A stretch of 64,000 nucleotides of DNA, from NCBI GenBank assembly GCA_018842655.1, contig JAGTWN010000004.1, forward strand, positions 868,001 to 932,000, read 5' to 3'. Position numbers and translations under genes: made by a program. Below, piece after piece: positions 10,151 through 20,347 of this stretch. This stretch comes from Candidatus Pantoea haifensis (GTDB taxonomy: Bacteria; Pseudomonadota; Gammaproteobacteria; Enterobacterales; Enterobacteriaceae). The notes under the pieces are model-generated. The model ran no database searches. It saw only the letters and a program-made list of their open reading frames with translations, and was not told the origin of the DNA. Position 1 is the stretch's first letter; the number at the start of each line of letters is the position of its first letter.

Positions 10151-11523
10151 TTAGCGGGCCGCACGTGTCAAAATCACCTGCGCGGGCAGTTGCTGCAACC
10201 GGCGAATACGCCATAGCATCATTATCGCGGCCGAAGTCAGGCCGATAATAAATCCGCACCAAAAACCAGCCGGACCCAGTGGTGCAACAACCCAGTTGGT
10301 TAAGCCTAAAATATAACCGGTGGGCAAACCCAGCAGCCAGTAAGCAATAAACGTGATAAAGAAGATGGAACGCGTATCTTTATAGCCACGCAAAATGCCG
10401 CTGCCAATCACCTGAATAGAATCAGAGAATTGATAAATGGCTGCCAGAAACATCAGTTGCGCTGCAAGCGTGACGACCTCAGGGTTATCGTTATACAGCA
10501 GCGCGATTTCATGCCGAAAGGTGACGGTGAAAATTGCCGTCACGGCGGCCATGCTTATCCCGACGCCCTGCGCGGCCCATGCTGAAACACACGCCTGTTC
10601 AACAGAGCCTTCGCCCAGTCGATGTCCCACGCGGATCGTCGTAGCGACGCCAATCGACAGGGGTATGACAAACATCAGAGAGCTGAAGTTAAGTGCGATC
10701 TGGTGTCCGGCAACATCAACGATACCGAGCGGGGAGACCAGCAGGGCAACCACAGCAAACAGCGTAACTTCAAAAACAGGGCCAGCGCCACGGGCAAGCC
10801 CAGCGTAACTAAACGGCGCAGCACAGGCCATGAAGGGGATGACCAGCGGCTCGCCATGCGAATATCTCGCATACTGCCCATACGGCGTACCCAGAAGCGC
10901 ATACAGAGAAACATCACCCAGTAAACGGAGGCTGTCGCAACGCCGCAACCGACGCCGCCCAGAGCGGGCATGCCGAAGTGTCCATAAATAAAGATATAGT
11001 TAAGCGGGATATTCACCATTAAGCCGATGAAGCCCAACACCATACCCGGTTTGGTCTTTGATAAGCCTTCGCACTGATTACGCATCACCTGAAAAAACAG
11101 ATATCCCGGTGCGCCAAACAGCAAGGCATGAAGATATCCCTCCGCTTTTTGTGCTAAAAGCGGATCGATATCGTGCATTGCCCGGATCAAATAGCCGGCA
11201 TTCCATAGCACGAGCATAATAAAAATAGCCACGAAAGATGCCAGCCAGTAACCCTGACGAATTTGCTCAGCGATACGTTCGCGGCGGCCTGAACCGTTGA
11301 GTTGCGCAACGGTGGGCGTCAATGCAAGAAGAAGACCATGACCAAACAGAATGGCCGGAAGCCAAACAGACGTGCCGACAGCAACGGCGGCCATATCCGT
11401 GGCGCTCACCGCGCCGGCCATAATGGTATCCACAAATCCCATTGCGGTTTGAGCCACCTGAGCCAGGATGACAGGAATCGCAAGGGCCAGCAATTGACGC
11501 GCTTCTGTTAAATACTTCTGCAC
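10151..11523 (-). CDS. mdtK: MdtK, MATE multidrug/Na+ antiporter (frameshift in sequence)
   Basis: MdtK is an inner-membrane MATE exporter that extrudes cationic drugs such as norfloxacin. The N-terminal frame starts [20 protein letters not shown] and the C-terminal frame carries [17 protein letters not shown] to the end. They join at 10772-10776, where LALFFEVTLF requires six A/T and five are present. Restoring one base gives 457 aa, the E. coli length, with the expected 12 membrane segments. It is divergent from ribE, as in E. coli. Confidence 0.94.
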
Positions 11524-11725
11524 GTAAGCACCTGACTTAATAGTTAAACAAGAGAGCGAATAAGCCCCAAAGAAGAGCGCGACCTAGTGTAACTGGCGTA
11601 ATAAGTTTCTCCAATCTTTGTCACACAATGCGGTTTCTCGGGCTGTAAAGAGCCGGACACGCCTGAAACCTAACAGCTTGCTTTAGCTGTGATAAACTAG
11701 CGTAAACTTCGCAGAGGCAACGACT

Positions 11726-12379
11726 ATGTTTACCGGTATTGTGCAGGGCACCGCAGAAATTGTGTCCATTGAAGAAAAAGAGCTGTTCCGCACTCATATT
11801 GTCAGACTCCCGCCAGAATTACTGCCGGGCTTAGCGTTAGGCGCATCGGTAGCGCACAACGGCTGCTGTCTGACCGTGACGGCCATTGACGGCGATTTAG
11901 TAAGTTTTGACCTTATTAAAGAGACGTTACGCGTGACTAACCTCGGCGATTTAAAACAGGGTGACGTAGTCAATATTGAGCGCGCAGCGAAGTTCAGCGA
12001 TGAGATCGGTGGGCATTTAATGTCAGGTCATATTATGACCACCGCTGAAATCTGCAAAATTATTCAGTCAGAAAATAATCGGGAAGTGTGGTTTAAAATT
12101 CAGGATCCTTTGCAGATGAAATATATTCTGCACAAAGGGTTTGTTGGCATTGACGGTATTAGCCTGACCGTTGGCGATGTGATGAAAACTAAATTTTGCG
12201 TTTACCTGATTCCTGAAACGTTAGAGCGCACTACGCTAGGCGCAAAAAGCTTTGGTGATCGCGTTAATATTGAAATCGACCCCCACACTCAGGCAATAGT
12301 CGAGACGGTGGAGCGCGTACTGGCGCAACGTGATGCCGCCGCCCTGAAAGCATTAGCGGAACAGACTCATCAGGAATAA
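11726..12379 (+). CDS. ribE: Riboflavin synthase alpha subunit
   Basis: This enzyme dismutates two 6,7-dimethyl-8-ribityllumazine to riboflavin plus a pyrimidinedione. The 217-residue product has the N-terminal MFTGIVQG signature and two homologous lumazine-binding halves, with [11 protein letters not shown] and [12 protein letters not shown] motifs. The start at 11726 follows GCAGAGGCAACGACT. It is called ribC in older E. coli naming. The terminator is shared with cfa. Confidence 0.97.
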   Translation: MFTGIVQGTAEIVSIEEKELFRTHIVRLPPELLPGLALGASVAHNGCCLTVTAIDGDLVSFDLIKETLRVTNLGDLKQGDVVNIERAAKFSDEIGGHLMSGHIMTTAEICKIIQSENNREVWFKIQDPLQMKYILHKGFVGIDGISLTVGDVMKTKFCVYLIPETLERTTLGAKSFGDRVNIEIDPHTQAIVETVERVLAQRDAAALKALAEQTHQE

Positions 12380-12391
12380 CGCTGACAAATT

Positions 12392-12416
12392 AAAAAGGCG
12401 CTTATGCGCCTTTATT
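12392..12416. terminator. Bidirectional terminator between ribE and cfa
   Basis: A perfect 8-bp stem AAAGGCGC/GCGCCTTT with a TTAT loop lies between two convergent genes. Confidence 0.85.
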
Positions 12417-12430
12417 GTTTATTATCTTAC

Positions 12431-13578
12431 TTAACGCGCGACGCGTAATCCGCCTTCAACACCGCGACTAAACACCACTTGCCATAACTGAATATCCCGT
12501 GCGCGGAACGCGCCTGCACAGGCGTTGAGATAATAGGAGAACATACGCCTGAAGCGTTCGCCATAGTTACCTTCCAGTTGCGGCCATGCCTGCAAAAAGC
12601 GTTCATACCAGGCCATCAATGTCGTGTCATAATCCGCGCCAAAATTATGCCAGTCTTCAAGAATGAAATGTGGCTCGCTGGCATCAGCAATATGACGAAC
12701 GGAAGGTAAACAGCCATTAGGGAAAATATATTTGTCGATCCAGGGATCAACATTCATATTCGTCTTGATTGCGCCAATAGTATGTAACAGAAATAACCCG
12801 TCTGGCGTTAAATTACGATCAGCGACATCGAAATAGGTCGCGTAATTTTTGGGGCCAACGTGTTCAAACATACCGACAGACACAATACGATCAAATTGCT
12901 GATTAAGGTCACGATAATCCTGCAGCAGAATAGTAACGTCTAAACCTTCACAGCGGTGCTGTGCCATTTTCTGCTGTTCGGCTGAAATGGTAACACCATG
13001 AACCGCGACGCCATAATGCCGTGCCGCATAGGCGGCCAGTCCCCCCAGCCACAACCGATATCTAAAAGCGACATACCGGGTTCCAGCTGCAATTTGCGAC
13101 AAATCATATCTAATTTGGCTTCCTGCGCTTCCGCTAACGTGGAGGCCTCTTTCCAGTAACCGCAGGAATATTGCATGTAAGGATCGAGCATCAGTGAAAA
13201 CAAATCGTTTCCCAGATCATAATGCTCTTTACCGACGATCCAGGCACGCTTCCTGGACTGTAGATTAGTCAGGCGAGCGGCAGCGATACGCAACGTATCT
13301 TTGAAATGGTGTGGCAGCTTTTGGTCGAGTTTATGTTTAAGCACGCGGTGGAAAAACATATCCAGCCGCTCGCATTCCCACCAACCGTCCATATAGCTTT
13401 CACCCAAGCCGAGCGAACCTTCCTGTAAGACACGTTTGAAAAATTCAGGATTATTTACCTGAATATCCCAGGGGCGAGAGCCGTTGATTTCGATATCAGC
13501 CTGTTCCACCAATTCATGAACGATACGATACCAATGGTTTTGTTCAAGGCTCACTTCTTCTATACACGATGAACTCAT
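12431..13578 (-). CDS. cfa: Cyclopropane-fatty-acid synthase (frameshift in sequence)
   Basis: Cfa is an S-adenosylmethionine-dependent enzyme that converts unsaturated phospholipid acyl chains to cyclopropane fatty acids in stationary phase. The N-terminal frame (MSSSCIEEVSLEQNHWYRIV) runs into the SAM-binding LLDIGCGWG and breaks at the C6 run 13041-13046, where GCGWGGLAAYAA needs seven. The other frame continues with LAAYAARHYGVAVHGVTIS. Restored length is 382 aa, as in E. coli. Confidence 0.95.
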
Positions 13579-13894
13579 AGCTTCTCCATCACCTGTCCGA
13601 CCTGAACCTGAGAAAAAGAATAGTCAATTTCTCCAGGGTTGTGAGAAAAGTCACGGAATGGCCCGTGCGCCAGATATCCGACGTATTACAGAGGATTGAA
13701 ACGGAACAATTTCAGTCTGACACAACGATAACGTACATCGTGCAGACACCATCCCAGCGACAAGGTCGCCAAAAATTTCCTGCTATTATCTTGTTGATTT
13801 GGTGCAGATTTATTGACCCGAATGAGTATATTCTCACGCGGGTCAATATTCAACGACTTATTGTTAGGGTGCTAACTAAAAACAATGCCGTCTT
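13579..13894 (-). promoter_or_regulatory. cfa upstream region with long hairpin
   Basis: No coding region is credible here. It holds an interrupted inverted repeat at 13812-13847, reported separately. E. coli cfa has an extended 5' UTR bound by the RydC and ArrS RNAs. No such pairing was tested here. Confidence 0.4.
13812..13847. repeat. Interrupted inverted repeat
   Basis: The outer arms ATTGACCCG and CGGGTCAAT are perfect, and the inner arms TGAG/CTCA surround TATATT. The result is a 36-nt stem-loop with one two-by-two internal mismatch. It lies between the cfa 5' end and the ydhC 3' end. Confidence 0.7.
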
Positions 13895-13895
13895 A

Positions 13896-15095
13896 TTAAT
13901 TATCCTGGCAGGCAGTTTTGGAGGAGGCAATGTCAGTTTGTGCGCCAGAATAACGCTGCAGGCGATAGCCCAGTAATGCCAGCAAAATGGTCAGCGCCAT
14001 AATAAGCGTGGTGGTAATAAGCGCATGCTGAAGTCCTGCAGAGACCGCCAGGCTGGCAATAAAGCATAAACCTAACTGTAGGGTATTTTGCAGCGCCGCG
14101 GCTTTACCGGTGGCGTGAGGAAAAGGCAGCAGGGCGCTGGAGACCACGATGGGATAAATAGCCCCGTTCGCTAACGCCATGCCGCAAAACGGCAACAATA
14201 ACGCGAGCAAATTATTCATTCCGGCCAGCGAAACGGCAAACAGCGCCAGAATACTCAGGCTGTAAAGCGCCAACAGCCCGGGCAAAAGTTGTTTACCGTT
14301 CAGTCGGTTGAGCAGGGCGCGGCAGCCAAACCCACCAAGTAAAAACGCAAGAGTCTGCGGAATATAGCTAAGGCCAATATCCGCTGGCGTTAAGCCTATA
14401 GCAGCCAGAATAAACGGCGAGCCGGTAAGCCAGGCAAAAAAGCTGGCAGAGCAAGCGGAATAGATCAAGACGTTGCCGCTGTAGACTGACGAACGTAACA
14501 GGGTAATAAAACCAGGCTGTTTAGTTTTTCCATCCACCGTTTTATGCACTGTCGGTAAACGCAATGTCACGAGGATCAGCATCAGGGCGACAGCAGTCAG
14601 AAGCAAAAAAATTGAACGCCAGTGGAAATGGCTGATCAGCCAGGCACCGACCAGCGGTGCTAACGCTGGCGACAGCGCGACTAACGGCATAATGGTTGCA
14701 AAAACTTTATTGGCCTGAGACGGTGAATAACGATCGACAACCAAAGCCTGCCAGCTTACTGCAGCAGCACACACCCCAACAGCCTGAATGAAACGCAGCA
14801 GCAGCATCAATACACTGTTGTTTACCCATAACATCCCGGCGCAACCGAGAGCAAATAATCCCAGGCCCGCCAGCAGTACAGGTTTACGACCGATACGATC
14901 GGACAGCGGTCCCCAGAAAAGTTGCGCACAGGCAAACCCCGCGAGGAACAGACTCATACTGGCGCTGATGATGCCGGGTGTCGTATTAAAGGTTTGCTGC
15001 ATCGCACCAAAGGCAGGCAAGTACATGTCTGTGGCTAAAAAGCCCAACATACTGAGCAGGGCAAGATAAGGCATGAATGTTTTATTGGTTAACAT
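13896..15095 (-). CDS. ydhC: YdhC, Bcr/CflA-family MFS exporter
   Basis: This 12-TM major-facilitator drug-resistance transporter has the motif [15 protein letters not shown] in the loop after TM2 and the family sequence [13 protein letters not shown]. The likely start is the ATG at 15095 ([11 protein letters not shown]). An upstream in-frame TTG could add seven residues. It sits between cfa and the divergent LysR gene ydhB, as in E. coli, so YdhB is its likely regulator. The transported substrate cannot be read from the sequence. Confidence 0.9.
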   Translation of the reverse strand: MLTNKTFMPYLALLSMLGFLATDMYLPAFGAMQQTFNTTPGIISASMSLFLAGFACAQLFWGPLSDRIGRKPVLLAGLGLFALGCAGMLWVNNSVLMLLLRFIQAVGVCAAAVSWQALVVDRYSPSQANKVFATIMPLVALSPALAPLVGAWLISHFHWRSIFLLLTAVALMLILVTLRLPTVHKTVDGKTKQPGFITLLRSSVYSGNVLIYSACSASFFAWLTGSPFILAAIGLTPADIGLSYIPQTLAFLLGGFGCRALLNRLNGKQLLPGLLALYSLSILALFAVSLAGMNNLLALLLPFCGMALANGAIYPIVVSSALLPFPHATGKAAALQNTLQLGLCFIASLAVSAGLQHALITTTLIMALTILLALLGYRLQRYSGAQTDIASSKTACQDN

Positions 15096-15202
15096 TAGGT
15101 TCTCATTTTTAAGCAATGAACGCGGCAGAGTGTAAAAGGTGCACTTCGTGCTGTGAAACGCTAATATTTGCCGATTGCTGTTAAATTTTTTGCAGGCAGA
15201 TT

Positions 15203-16108
15203 ATGTGGTCAGAATATGCGTTAGAAGTGGTTGATGCCGTGGCCAGAGGCGGAAGTTTTAGTGCCGCTGCGCAGGAGCTGCATCGTGTGCCTTCTGCTAT
15301 TAGTTATACCGTGCGTCAGCTTGAAACCTGGCTGGCGGTGCCCTTATTTGAACGCCAGCATCGTGAAGTAGTTTTAACCCCGGCGGGTGAGCATTTTGTA
15401 CGTGAAGGGCGGAGCGTCATCAAAAAAATGCTGGCTACCCGACGGCAATGCCAGCAGCTGGCCAATGGCTGGCGCGGTCAGTTGAGCATTGCAGTTGACT
15501 GCATTGTCAAACCTGAACGCACGCGACAGCTGGTAAAAGATTTTTATCGCCACTTCCCGGACATGGAATTACACATTAGCTATGAAGTTTTTAATGGTGT
15601 CTGGGATGCGCTGGCTGACGGGCGTGTCGATGTGGCGATCGGTGCAACGCAGGCCATTCCGGTGGGAGGGCGTTTTGCCTTTCAGGATATGGGGGCGCTG
15701 AACTGGCGTTGCGTGGTGAGGCATAACCATCCATTGACACAGGAAAGCCAGCTCGATGATGACACGCTACGGCGCTGGCCTTCACTGGTGCTGGAAGATA
15801 CCTCACGGGCTTTGCCACGCCGCATGACCTGGACGTTAGATAATCAGCGTCGGCTGGTGGTGCCGGACTGGCAAACCGGGCTGGATTGTGTGCTGGGAGG
15901 ATTGTGTGTGGCAATGATGCCGGGCCATCTGGCACATCCGCTGCTTGATGCAGGCGAGTTAGTGGAGTTGACGCTGCCAGTCGCTTTTCCGGAAAGCCCT
16001 TGCTGCGTCAGCTGGGCTGAAGATCGCGCATCACCGGCGCTGGGCTGGTTGCTCAATTACCTGGGTGATGCGCAAACGCTTAATCAAGAGTGGTTAAGCG
16101 AAGTTTAG
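15203..16108 (+). CDS. ydhB: YdhB, LysR-family regulator
   Basis: The 301-residue LysR-type activator has an N-terminal winged helix ([29 protein letters not shown]...VRQLE) and a periplasmic-binding-protein-like effector domain. It is divergent from ydhC with a 107-bp promoter region between, the usual LysR arrangement. It overlaps the end of convergent purR by 4 bp. Confidence 0.9.
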   Translation: MWSEYALEVVDAVARGGSFSAAAQELHRVPSAISYTVRQLETWLAVPLFERQHREVVLTPAGEHFVREGRSVIKKMLATRRQCQQLANGWRGQLSIAVDCIVKPERTRQLVKDFYRHFPDMELHISYEVFNGVWDALADGRVDVAIGATQAIPVGGRFAFQDMGALNWRCVVRHNHPLTQESQLDDDTLRRWPSLVLEDTSRALPRRMTWTLDNQRRLVVPDWQTGLDCVLGGLCVAMMPGHLAHPLLDAGELVELTLPVAFPESPCCVSWAEDRASPALGWLLNYLGDAQTLNQEWLSEV

Positions 16109-17130
16109 CGGCGATAGTCGCGGAAAGGGCCATAACCCACTGAGCGACGTTCAATTAAGGTTGGATGGACCTCAATAGTTTGTGACTCTTCACGCTTGCT
16201 GGTAATACGATCCAGCAGCATCTCCAGCGCCTTTTCGCCAAGCTGAGCTTTCGGCTGATGCACCGTGGTAAGAGCCGGCGTGAAATAGCGTGCGTTGCGC
16301 ACATTATCATAGCCAATGACGGAAATATCCTGTGGTACGCGCAAACCCATCTCATCAGCCGCACAGATCGCGCCCATCGCCATAATGTCGCCGCCGCAAA
16401 ATACCGCAGTAGGCCGCTGTTTTTGCGACAGAATTTGCTGCATTGCCTGATAACCTGAGTCTGGCTCAAAATCACCCTGTACAATCCACTCTGCGCGGGG
16501 CTGAATACCTGCTTCTTCTAACGCTTTCAAAAAACCGGCATGGCGGCCGCCTCCGGTGTTACGTTCCAGCTGGCCAGGAATTGCACCGATATCGCGATGT
16601 CCGCGCTCTATCAGATAGCGGCCGGCAAGATAGCCACCCTGAAAGGCGTTATCCAGAACGGTATCGGTAAAATCGGCGCGAGATTCGCCCCAGTCCATCA
16701 CCACCATAGGGATGTTGCGGTTCTCTTCCAGCATTTTTAGCAGATCATCAGGATACTCTGAGCACATCACCAACAGCCCGTCGACGCGCTTTTGCGCCAT
16801 CATCGAGAGATAAGCACGCTGTTTTTGTAGATCGTTGTGCGCGTTACCTAAAATCAGCGTGTAACCCTTGTCGAAACAATGGTTTTCCACCGCTTCAATA
16901 ATTTCAGCAAAATAAGGCGCTTCGCTGGAGGTCGCCAGTAATCCCAGCGTTTTGGTGTGATTCACCTTCAGACTGCGGGCAACCGCGCTGGGTGAATAAT
17001 GCAGTTCCTGAATGGCTTGCCAGACTGCATTGCGCGTTTCTTCCGCCACAAAACGCGTTTTATTGATGACGTGAGAGACGGTCGTTGTAGAAACGCCAGC
17101 ACGTTTCGCCACATCTTTAATTGTTGCCAT
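16105..17130 (-). CDS. purR: PurR, purine repressor
   Basis: This LacI-family repressor uses hypoxanthine or guanine as corepressor to shut down purine synthesis genes. The 341-residue protein starts [28 protein letters not shown] (helix-turn-helix and hinge), followed by a two-lobed ligand-binding domain. Length and order (next to ydhB and ynhF) match E. coli PurR. A half-conserved PurR box upstream fits autoregulation. Confidence 0.97.
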   Translation of the reverse strand: MATIKDVAKRAGVSTTTVSHVINKTRFVAEETRNAVWQAIQELHYSPSAVARSLKVNHTKTLGLLATSSEAPYFAEIIEAVENHCFDKGYTLILGNAHNDLQKQRAYLSMMAQKRVDGLLVMCSEYPDDLLKMLEENRNIPMVVMDWGESRADFTDTVLDNAFQGGYLAGRYLIERGHRDIGAIPGQLERNTGGGRHAGFLKALEEAGIQPRAEWIVQGDFEPDSGYQAMQQILSQKQRPTAVFCGGDIMAMGAICAADEMGLRVPQDISVIGYDNVRNARYFTPALTTVHQPKAQLGEKALEMLLDRITSKREESQTIEVHPTLIERRSVGYGPFRDYRR

Positions 17131-17174
17131 GAAAAAGGACTCCCGGACTTATCGCAACTCGCTGATAAGCATAA

Positions 17175-17190
17175 TGTTAAACGTTTGCGT
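17175..17190. promoter_or_regulatory. Putative PurR operator
   Basis: TGTTAAACGTTTGCGT has the perfect right half of the ANGCAANCGNTTNCNT consensus and a weaker left half. It is 45 bp upstream of the purR start. E. coli purR is autoregulated. Confidence 0.6.
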
Positions 17191-17411
17191 CTGCTAAGGG
17201 TTTTGCCCGCAAATATGCAGTAATTTTGCCGGTAAAAAGGCGTCTGGGCGGGTTAATTACGCCAAAAGAAGACTGCGAACGGAACCGACGTTGCGCGCGT
17301 TGCGCAACAAAGGCTGGATTCTAACAAGGCTGAGCGGATAAAACGAGATTTTTACCGGGTCGTATGGGAAAATGCCTTATCCCTACAAACTGTGTGACTA
17401 AGGAGAACGAG

Positions 17412-17501
17412 ATGAGTACCGATCTGAAACTGGCGCTGGCGACCACGGGCGCGGCGCTGCTGATGATTGTGGTGTTTAGCTTTACCGCGATTCTGCATTA
17501 A
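17412..17501 (+). CDS. ynhF: YnhF, small membrane protein
   Basis: The 29-residue protein starts MSTDLKLALATTGAALLM and has one hydrophobic helix, closely like E. coli YnhF in length and start (MSTDLKF...). It has a good AGGAG ribosome-binding site and its own terminator. It lies next to purR, the same place as in E. coli. Function is unknown. E. coli YnhF is an inner-membrane microprotein. Confidence 0.9.
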   Translation: MSTDLKLALATTGAALLMIVVFSFTAILH

Positions 17502-17502
17502 T

Positions 17503-17532
17503 AAAAAAGCCGGGACAGTTCCCGGCTTTTTT
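17503..17532 (+). terminator. Terminator after ynhF
   Basis: An AAAGCCGGG/CCCGGCTTT stem with an ACAGTT loop is flanked by A and T tracts, so it also closes mepH on the other strand. Confidence 0.9.
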
Positions 17533-17541
17533 GATCTGACG

Positions 17542-18313
17542 TTAACGAATCGTTTTTGGCGTCATCATACGCCGCGCACCGATATAATGTCGTTGCCAGT
17601 AATCCTCGCCAAGGGCGCTGATCTGAATATCTTTGCCGGTCCGTGGCGATTGAATAAATTTGCCATTTCCGAGGTAAACACCCACATGATCGGCGGTGCC
17701 GCGGCCATTAATACGGAAAAAACCAAATCGCCTTTTTCCAGGGATTCGCGTTTAACCGGCGCTGCATCACGCAAGTGATACATTTCATTGGCGGTGCGTG
17801 GGATTTTAAATTTCAGCAAATCTTTGTAGGCGTACCAGACTAATCCACTGCAATCAAAACCGGTATGAGGCGAGGTACCGCCCCACTGATAAGGTTTACC
17901 CAATTGCCCCATCAGCTTTGCCATCGCGGTTTCACGCGCTTTTTGATAACGCTGCCGGTGAGCCTTACTCATTTTGATGGTGCTGATAGCGTTGCTTTTA
18001 GCCGCAACAACGTCAGATGAACGCTGATGGCCGTAACGCTTTTTAGCTGTTTTAGGCGTGCGTTTTTTAGCGGACGTCGGTTGTGCAACCCCAACGTGTT
18101 TTGCTTTTTTAGTTTGAGTTTCTGCGTTGTGGCCTGGCGTGATTTTTTTACCGATGCTTTTACCGGACGTCGCTTGCGTCGTTCATCTTCACGTGCACTT
18201 TTTGTCTCCGCTTTATGCGAACTGGCATTAACCGGTGCCTGCGGTGAAGCAGAAGCCACGTTAAAGAACAGCTGGGCAAATGCCAGGATGAAAAGCGTAA
18301 TCAGTAAACGCAT
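17542..18313 (-). CDS. mepH: MepH, NlpC/P60 peptidoglycan endopeptidase (two frameshifts)
   Basis: MepH is a periplasmic D,D-endopeptidase that cleaves 4-3 cross-links during wall growth. The signal peptide is MRLLITLFILAFAQLFFNVASA, followed by a Lys-rich linker and the NlpC/P60 domain with catalytic Cys in SPHTGFDCSGLVWYA and His in the shifted GTADHVGVYLGNG. The frame breaks in T7 at 18143-18149 and A6 at 17717-17722, each one base short. With both restored it is 257 aa and ends ARRMMTPKTIR, closely like E. coli YdhO/MepH. Confidence 0.9.
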
Positions 18314-18675
18314 AGTCCGGTTACAGGTTGAGCTGTCAGCTTAGAAATACGCCTGACAGAGTTGGAAAAATCTGATCAAGGATCAGTGCCGGGGCCATTC
18401 TAGTCCAGTTTTTTTAAAAAAGTAAGTCCTTTTTCTTTTAATCTGTTAATGGCTGACATTTGAGCTGAAAATGAGCAATTTCAGCACTTTATATCAGCGG
18501 AATTATTGCAAATTATTAATGCTTTTATCGCGGTTAAAACCGCGATGGGGGTTCGTCTTAAAATGACTTAACAAACATGGCGATTTAACCCCAGGGCAAC
18601 AAATTCTCATTTTGAGTCCGAGGGTGAAGTCGCTACAATAAACAAACACGAAGTAACGAATTAAGGAAGGCAATT
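18314..18675 (+). promoter_or_regulatory. mepH-grxD intergenic region
   Basis: This 360-bp AT-rich region holds both divergent promoters. A 20-bp inverted repeat (18527-18546, arms ATCGCGGTT/AACCGCGAT) stands out. It has no adjoining T-tract and so is not a simple terminator. No ORF was supported. Confidence 0.4.
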
Positions 18676-19008
18676 ATGAGTACTGTAGAAAAAATTCAGC
18701 GCCAGATCGCAGAAAACCCGATCCTGCTGTACATGAAAGGTTCGCCGAAACTGCCAAGCTGCGGTTTCTCTGCCCAGGCGGTACAGGCACTGTCGGCCTG
18801 TGGTGAGCGTTTTGCTTACGTGGATATTCTGCAGAATCCTGATATTCGTGCAGAACTGCCGAAGTACGCTAACTGGCCAACCTTCCCGCAGTTGTGGATT
18901 GATGGTGAGTTGGTTGGTGGTTGTGACATCATCGTGGAGATGTTCCAGCGTGGCGAATTGCAGTCGCTGATCAAAGAAACCGCTGAGAAGTTTAAAGAAG
19001 CGGAATAA
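18676..19008 (+). CDS. grxD: GrxD, monothiol glutaredoxin 4
   Basis: GrxD binds a glutathione-ligated [2Fe-2S] cluster and takes part in Fe-S trafficking. The 110-residue protein has the CGFS motif at residues 29-32 (KLPSCGFSAQAV) and the WPTFPQLWIDGELVGGCDI segment. An AAGGAAGG ribosome-binding site precedes the ATG. It is slightly shorter at the C-terminus than E. coli GrxD (115). Confidence 0.97.
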   Translation: MSTVEKIQRQIAENPILLYMKGSPKLPSCGFSAQAVQALSACGERFAYVDILQNPDIRAELPKYANWPTFPQLWIDGELVGGCDIIVEMFQRGELQSLIKETAEKFKEAE

Positions 19009-19011
19009 GAA

Positions 19012-19039
19012 AGGGCCGACAAATGTCGGCCTTTTTTTT
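19012..19039 (+). terminator. grxD terminator
   Basis: A GGCCGAC/GTCGGCC stem with an AAAT loop is followed by eight T. Confidence 0.92.
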
Positions 19040-19043
19040 GCTT

Positions 19044-19713
19044 TTATTCGGTGGGTTGCGCTGCGGTATCATCCTCTGCAAAGGGCAACGGCCAGCCACC
19101 GAGGCGTTTCCAGCGGTTCACCAGCTCACAAAACAGAATTGCAGTCTGCTGAGTATCATAAAGTGCGGAATGCGCCTGGGTACTGTCAAAATCCATGCCT
19201 GCTGCTTTACAGGCTTTCGCCAATACCGTCTGCCCCAATACTAATCCGCTGAGTGCTGCCGTATCAAAGGTGGCAAAAGGGTGAAAAGGATTCCGTTTCA
19301 GGCTGGCACGTTCTGCCGCCGCGGTCATAAAGTTGAGATCAAAGGTCGCGTTGTGGGCCACCATAATGGCGCGATTACAGCCCGTATCTTTGATACCTTT
19401 ACGCACCATTTTGAAAATGGCATGCAGTGCTTCATATTCGCTAACGGCACCGCGTAAAGGGTTGCTGGGATCGATACCGGTAAACGCTAACGCTTCTGGG
19501 TGCAACAGCGACCCAACAAAAGGTTCAACGTGGAAATGCAGTGTCTGGTCAAGGTGCAGCCAGCCCTCTTCATCCATTTTCAGCGTGGTCGCGGCAATCT
19601 CCAGCAGCGCATCGGTTTTTGCGTTGAAGCCTGCGGTTTCAACATCGATCACGACAGGATAAAAGCCACGGAAGCGTTGATTGAGCGCGTTTAGGGAATT
19701 CTGATTCAGACAT
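19044..19713 (-). CDS. rnt: Ribonuclease T (one-base insertion near 5' end)
   Basis: RNase T is a DEDD-family 3'-5' exoribonuclease that turns over the CCA end of tRNA and trims stable RNAs. The body shows [21 protein letters not shown] and [10 protein letters not shown], ending in the [14 protein letters not shown] exonuclease motif. A separate frame from the ATG at 19711-19713 encodes the start MSESEF. The two join if one C of the CCC run (19694-19696, plus strand GGG) is extra, giving ...[16 protein letters not shown] and 222 aa. Without that correction a 202-aa product starts inside the core. Confidence 0.9.
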
Positions 19714-19839
19714 CAGGATCTCATTGCAGAAAAAGGGCAGCGCGCATTATGGCAAAAAACAGCGTTGGGTGCAGCAGGTCCCACAGGAATGGGTTAATGC
19801 TTCAGCCTGCCGCCGCGCAGCAGGCTGAACAGGGCAGGC

Positions 19840-20248
19840 TTAGTTGCCCAGGCCGTGACCGGCGTGTTTGTTTTCAATCAGTTCGATTTTGTAGCCATCC
19901 GGATCTTCTACAAAAGCGATAATGGTGGAACCGCCTTTTACCGGACTCCGCTTCGCGTGTCACTTTTCCGCCATCGTTGCGGATGCGTTCACACGCGGCG
20001 GCAACATCATCTACGCCCAGTGCGATGTGACCGTAAGCGTTGCCCAGATCGTAGCTATCAACACCCCAGTTATAGGTCAGTTCAATAACAGCGCCTTCGC
20101 TCTCTTCGGTATAGCCTACAAACGCCAGAGTATATTTGTATTCAGCGTTTTCGCTCTGGCGCAGTAAACGCATGCCCAGCACGCGGGTATAAAAATCGAT
20201 TGAACGTTGCAAATCGCCAACGCGAAGCATGGTGTGAAGTAAACGCAT
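19840..20248 (-). CDS. gloA: Glyoxalase I (one-base insertion in sequence)
   Basis: GloA is a metal-dependent lactoylglutathione lyase that detoxifies methylglyoxal as its glutathione hemithioacetal. The N-terminal frame ([20 protein letters not shown]) is uninterrupted to GGKVTREA. The rest ([20 protein letters not shown]...HGLGN) is in another frame, with one extra base around 19944-19952. Removing it gives 135 aa, the E. coli length, and restores the C-terminal metal-binding Glu in KIEL. Next to nemA and rnt, it belongs to the nemRA-gloA aldehyde-defence unit. Confidence 0.93.
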
Positions 20249-20347
20249 AACATCCTCTTTATTAGAAAAATGGCTTAAACGCTAAGTATAGCGATGAACA
20301 GCACAGAAAAATAACCGCTGCCGTAACAAGTCGTTACGGCAGTTTAA

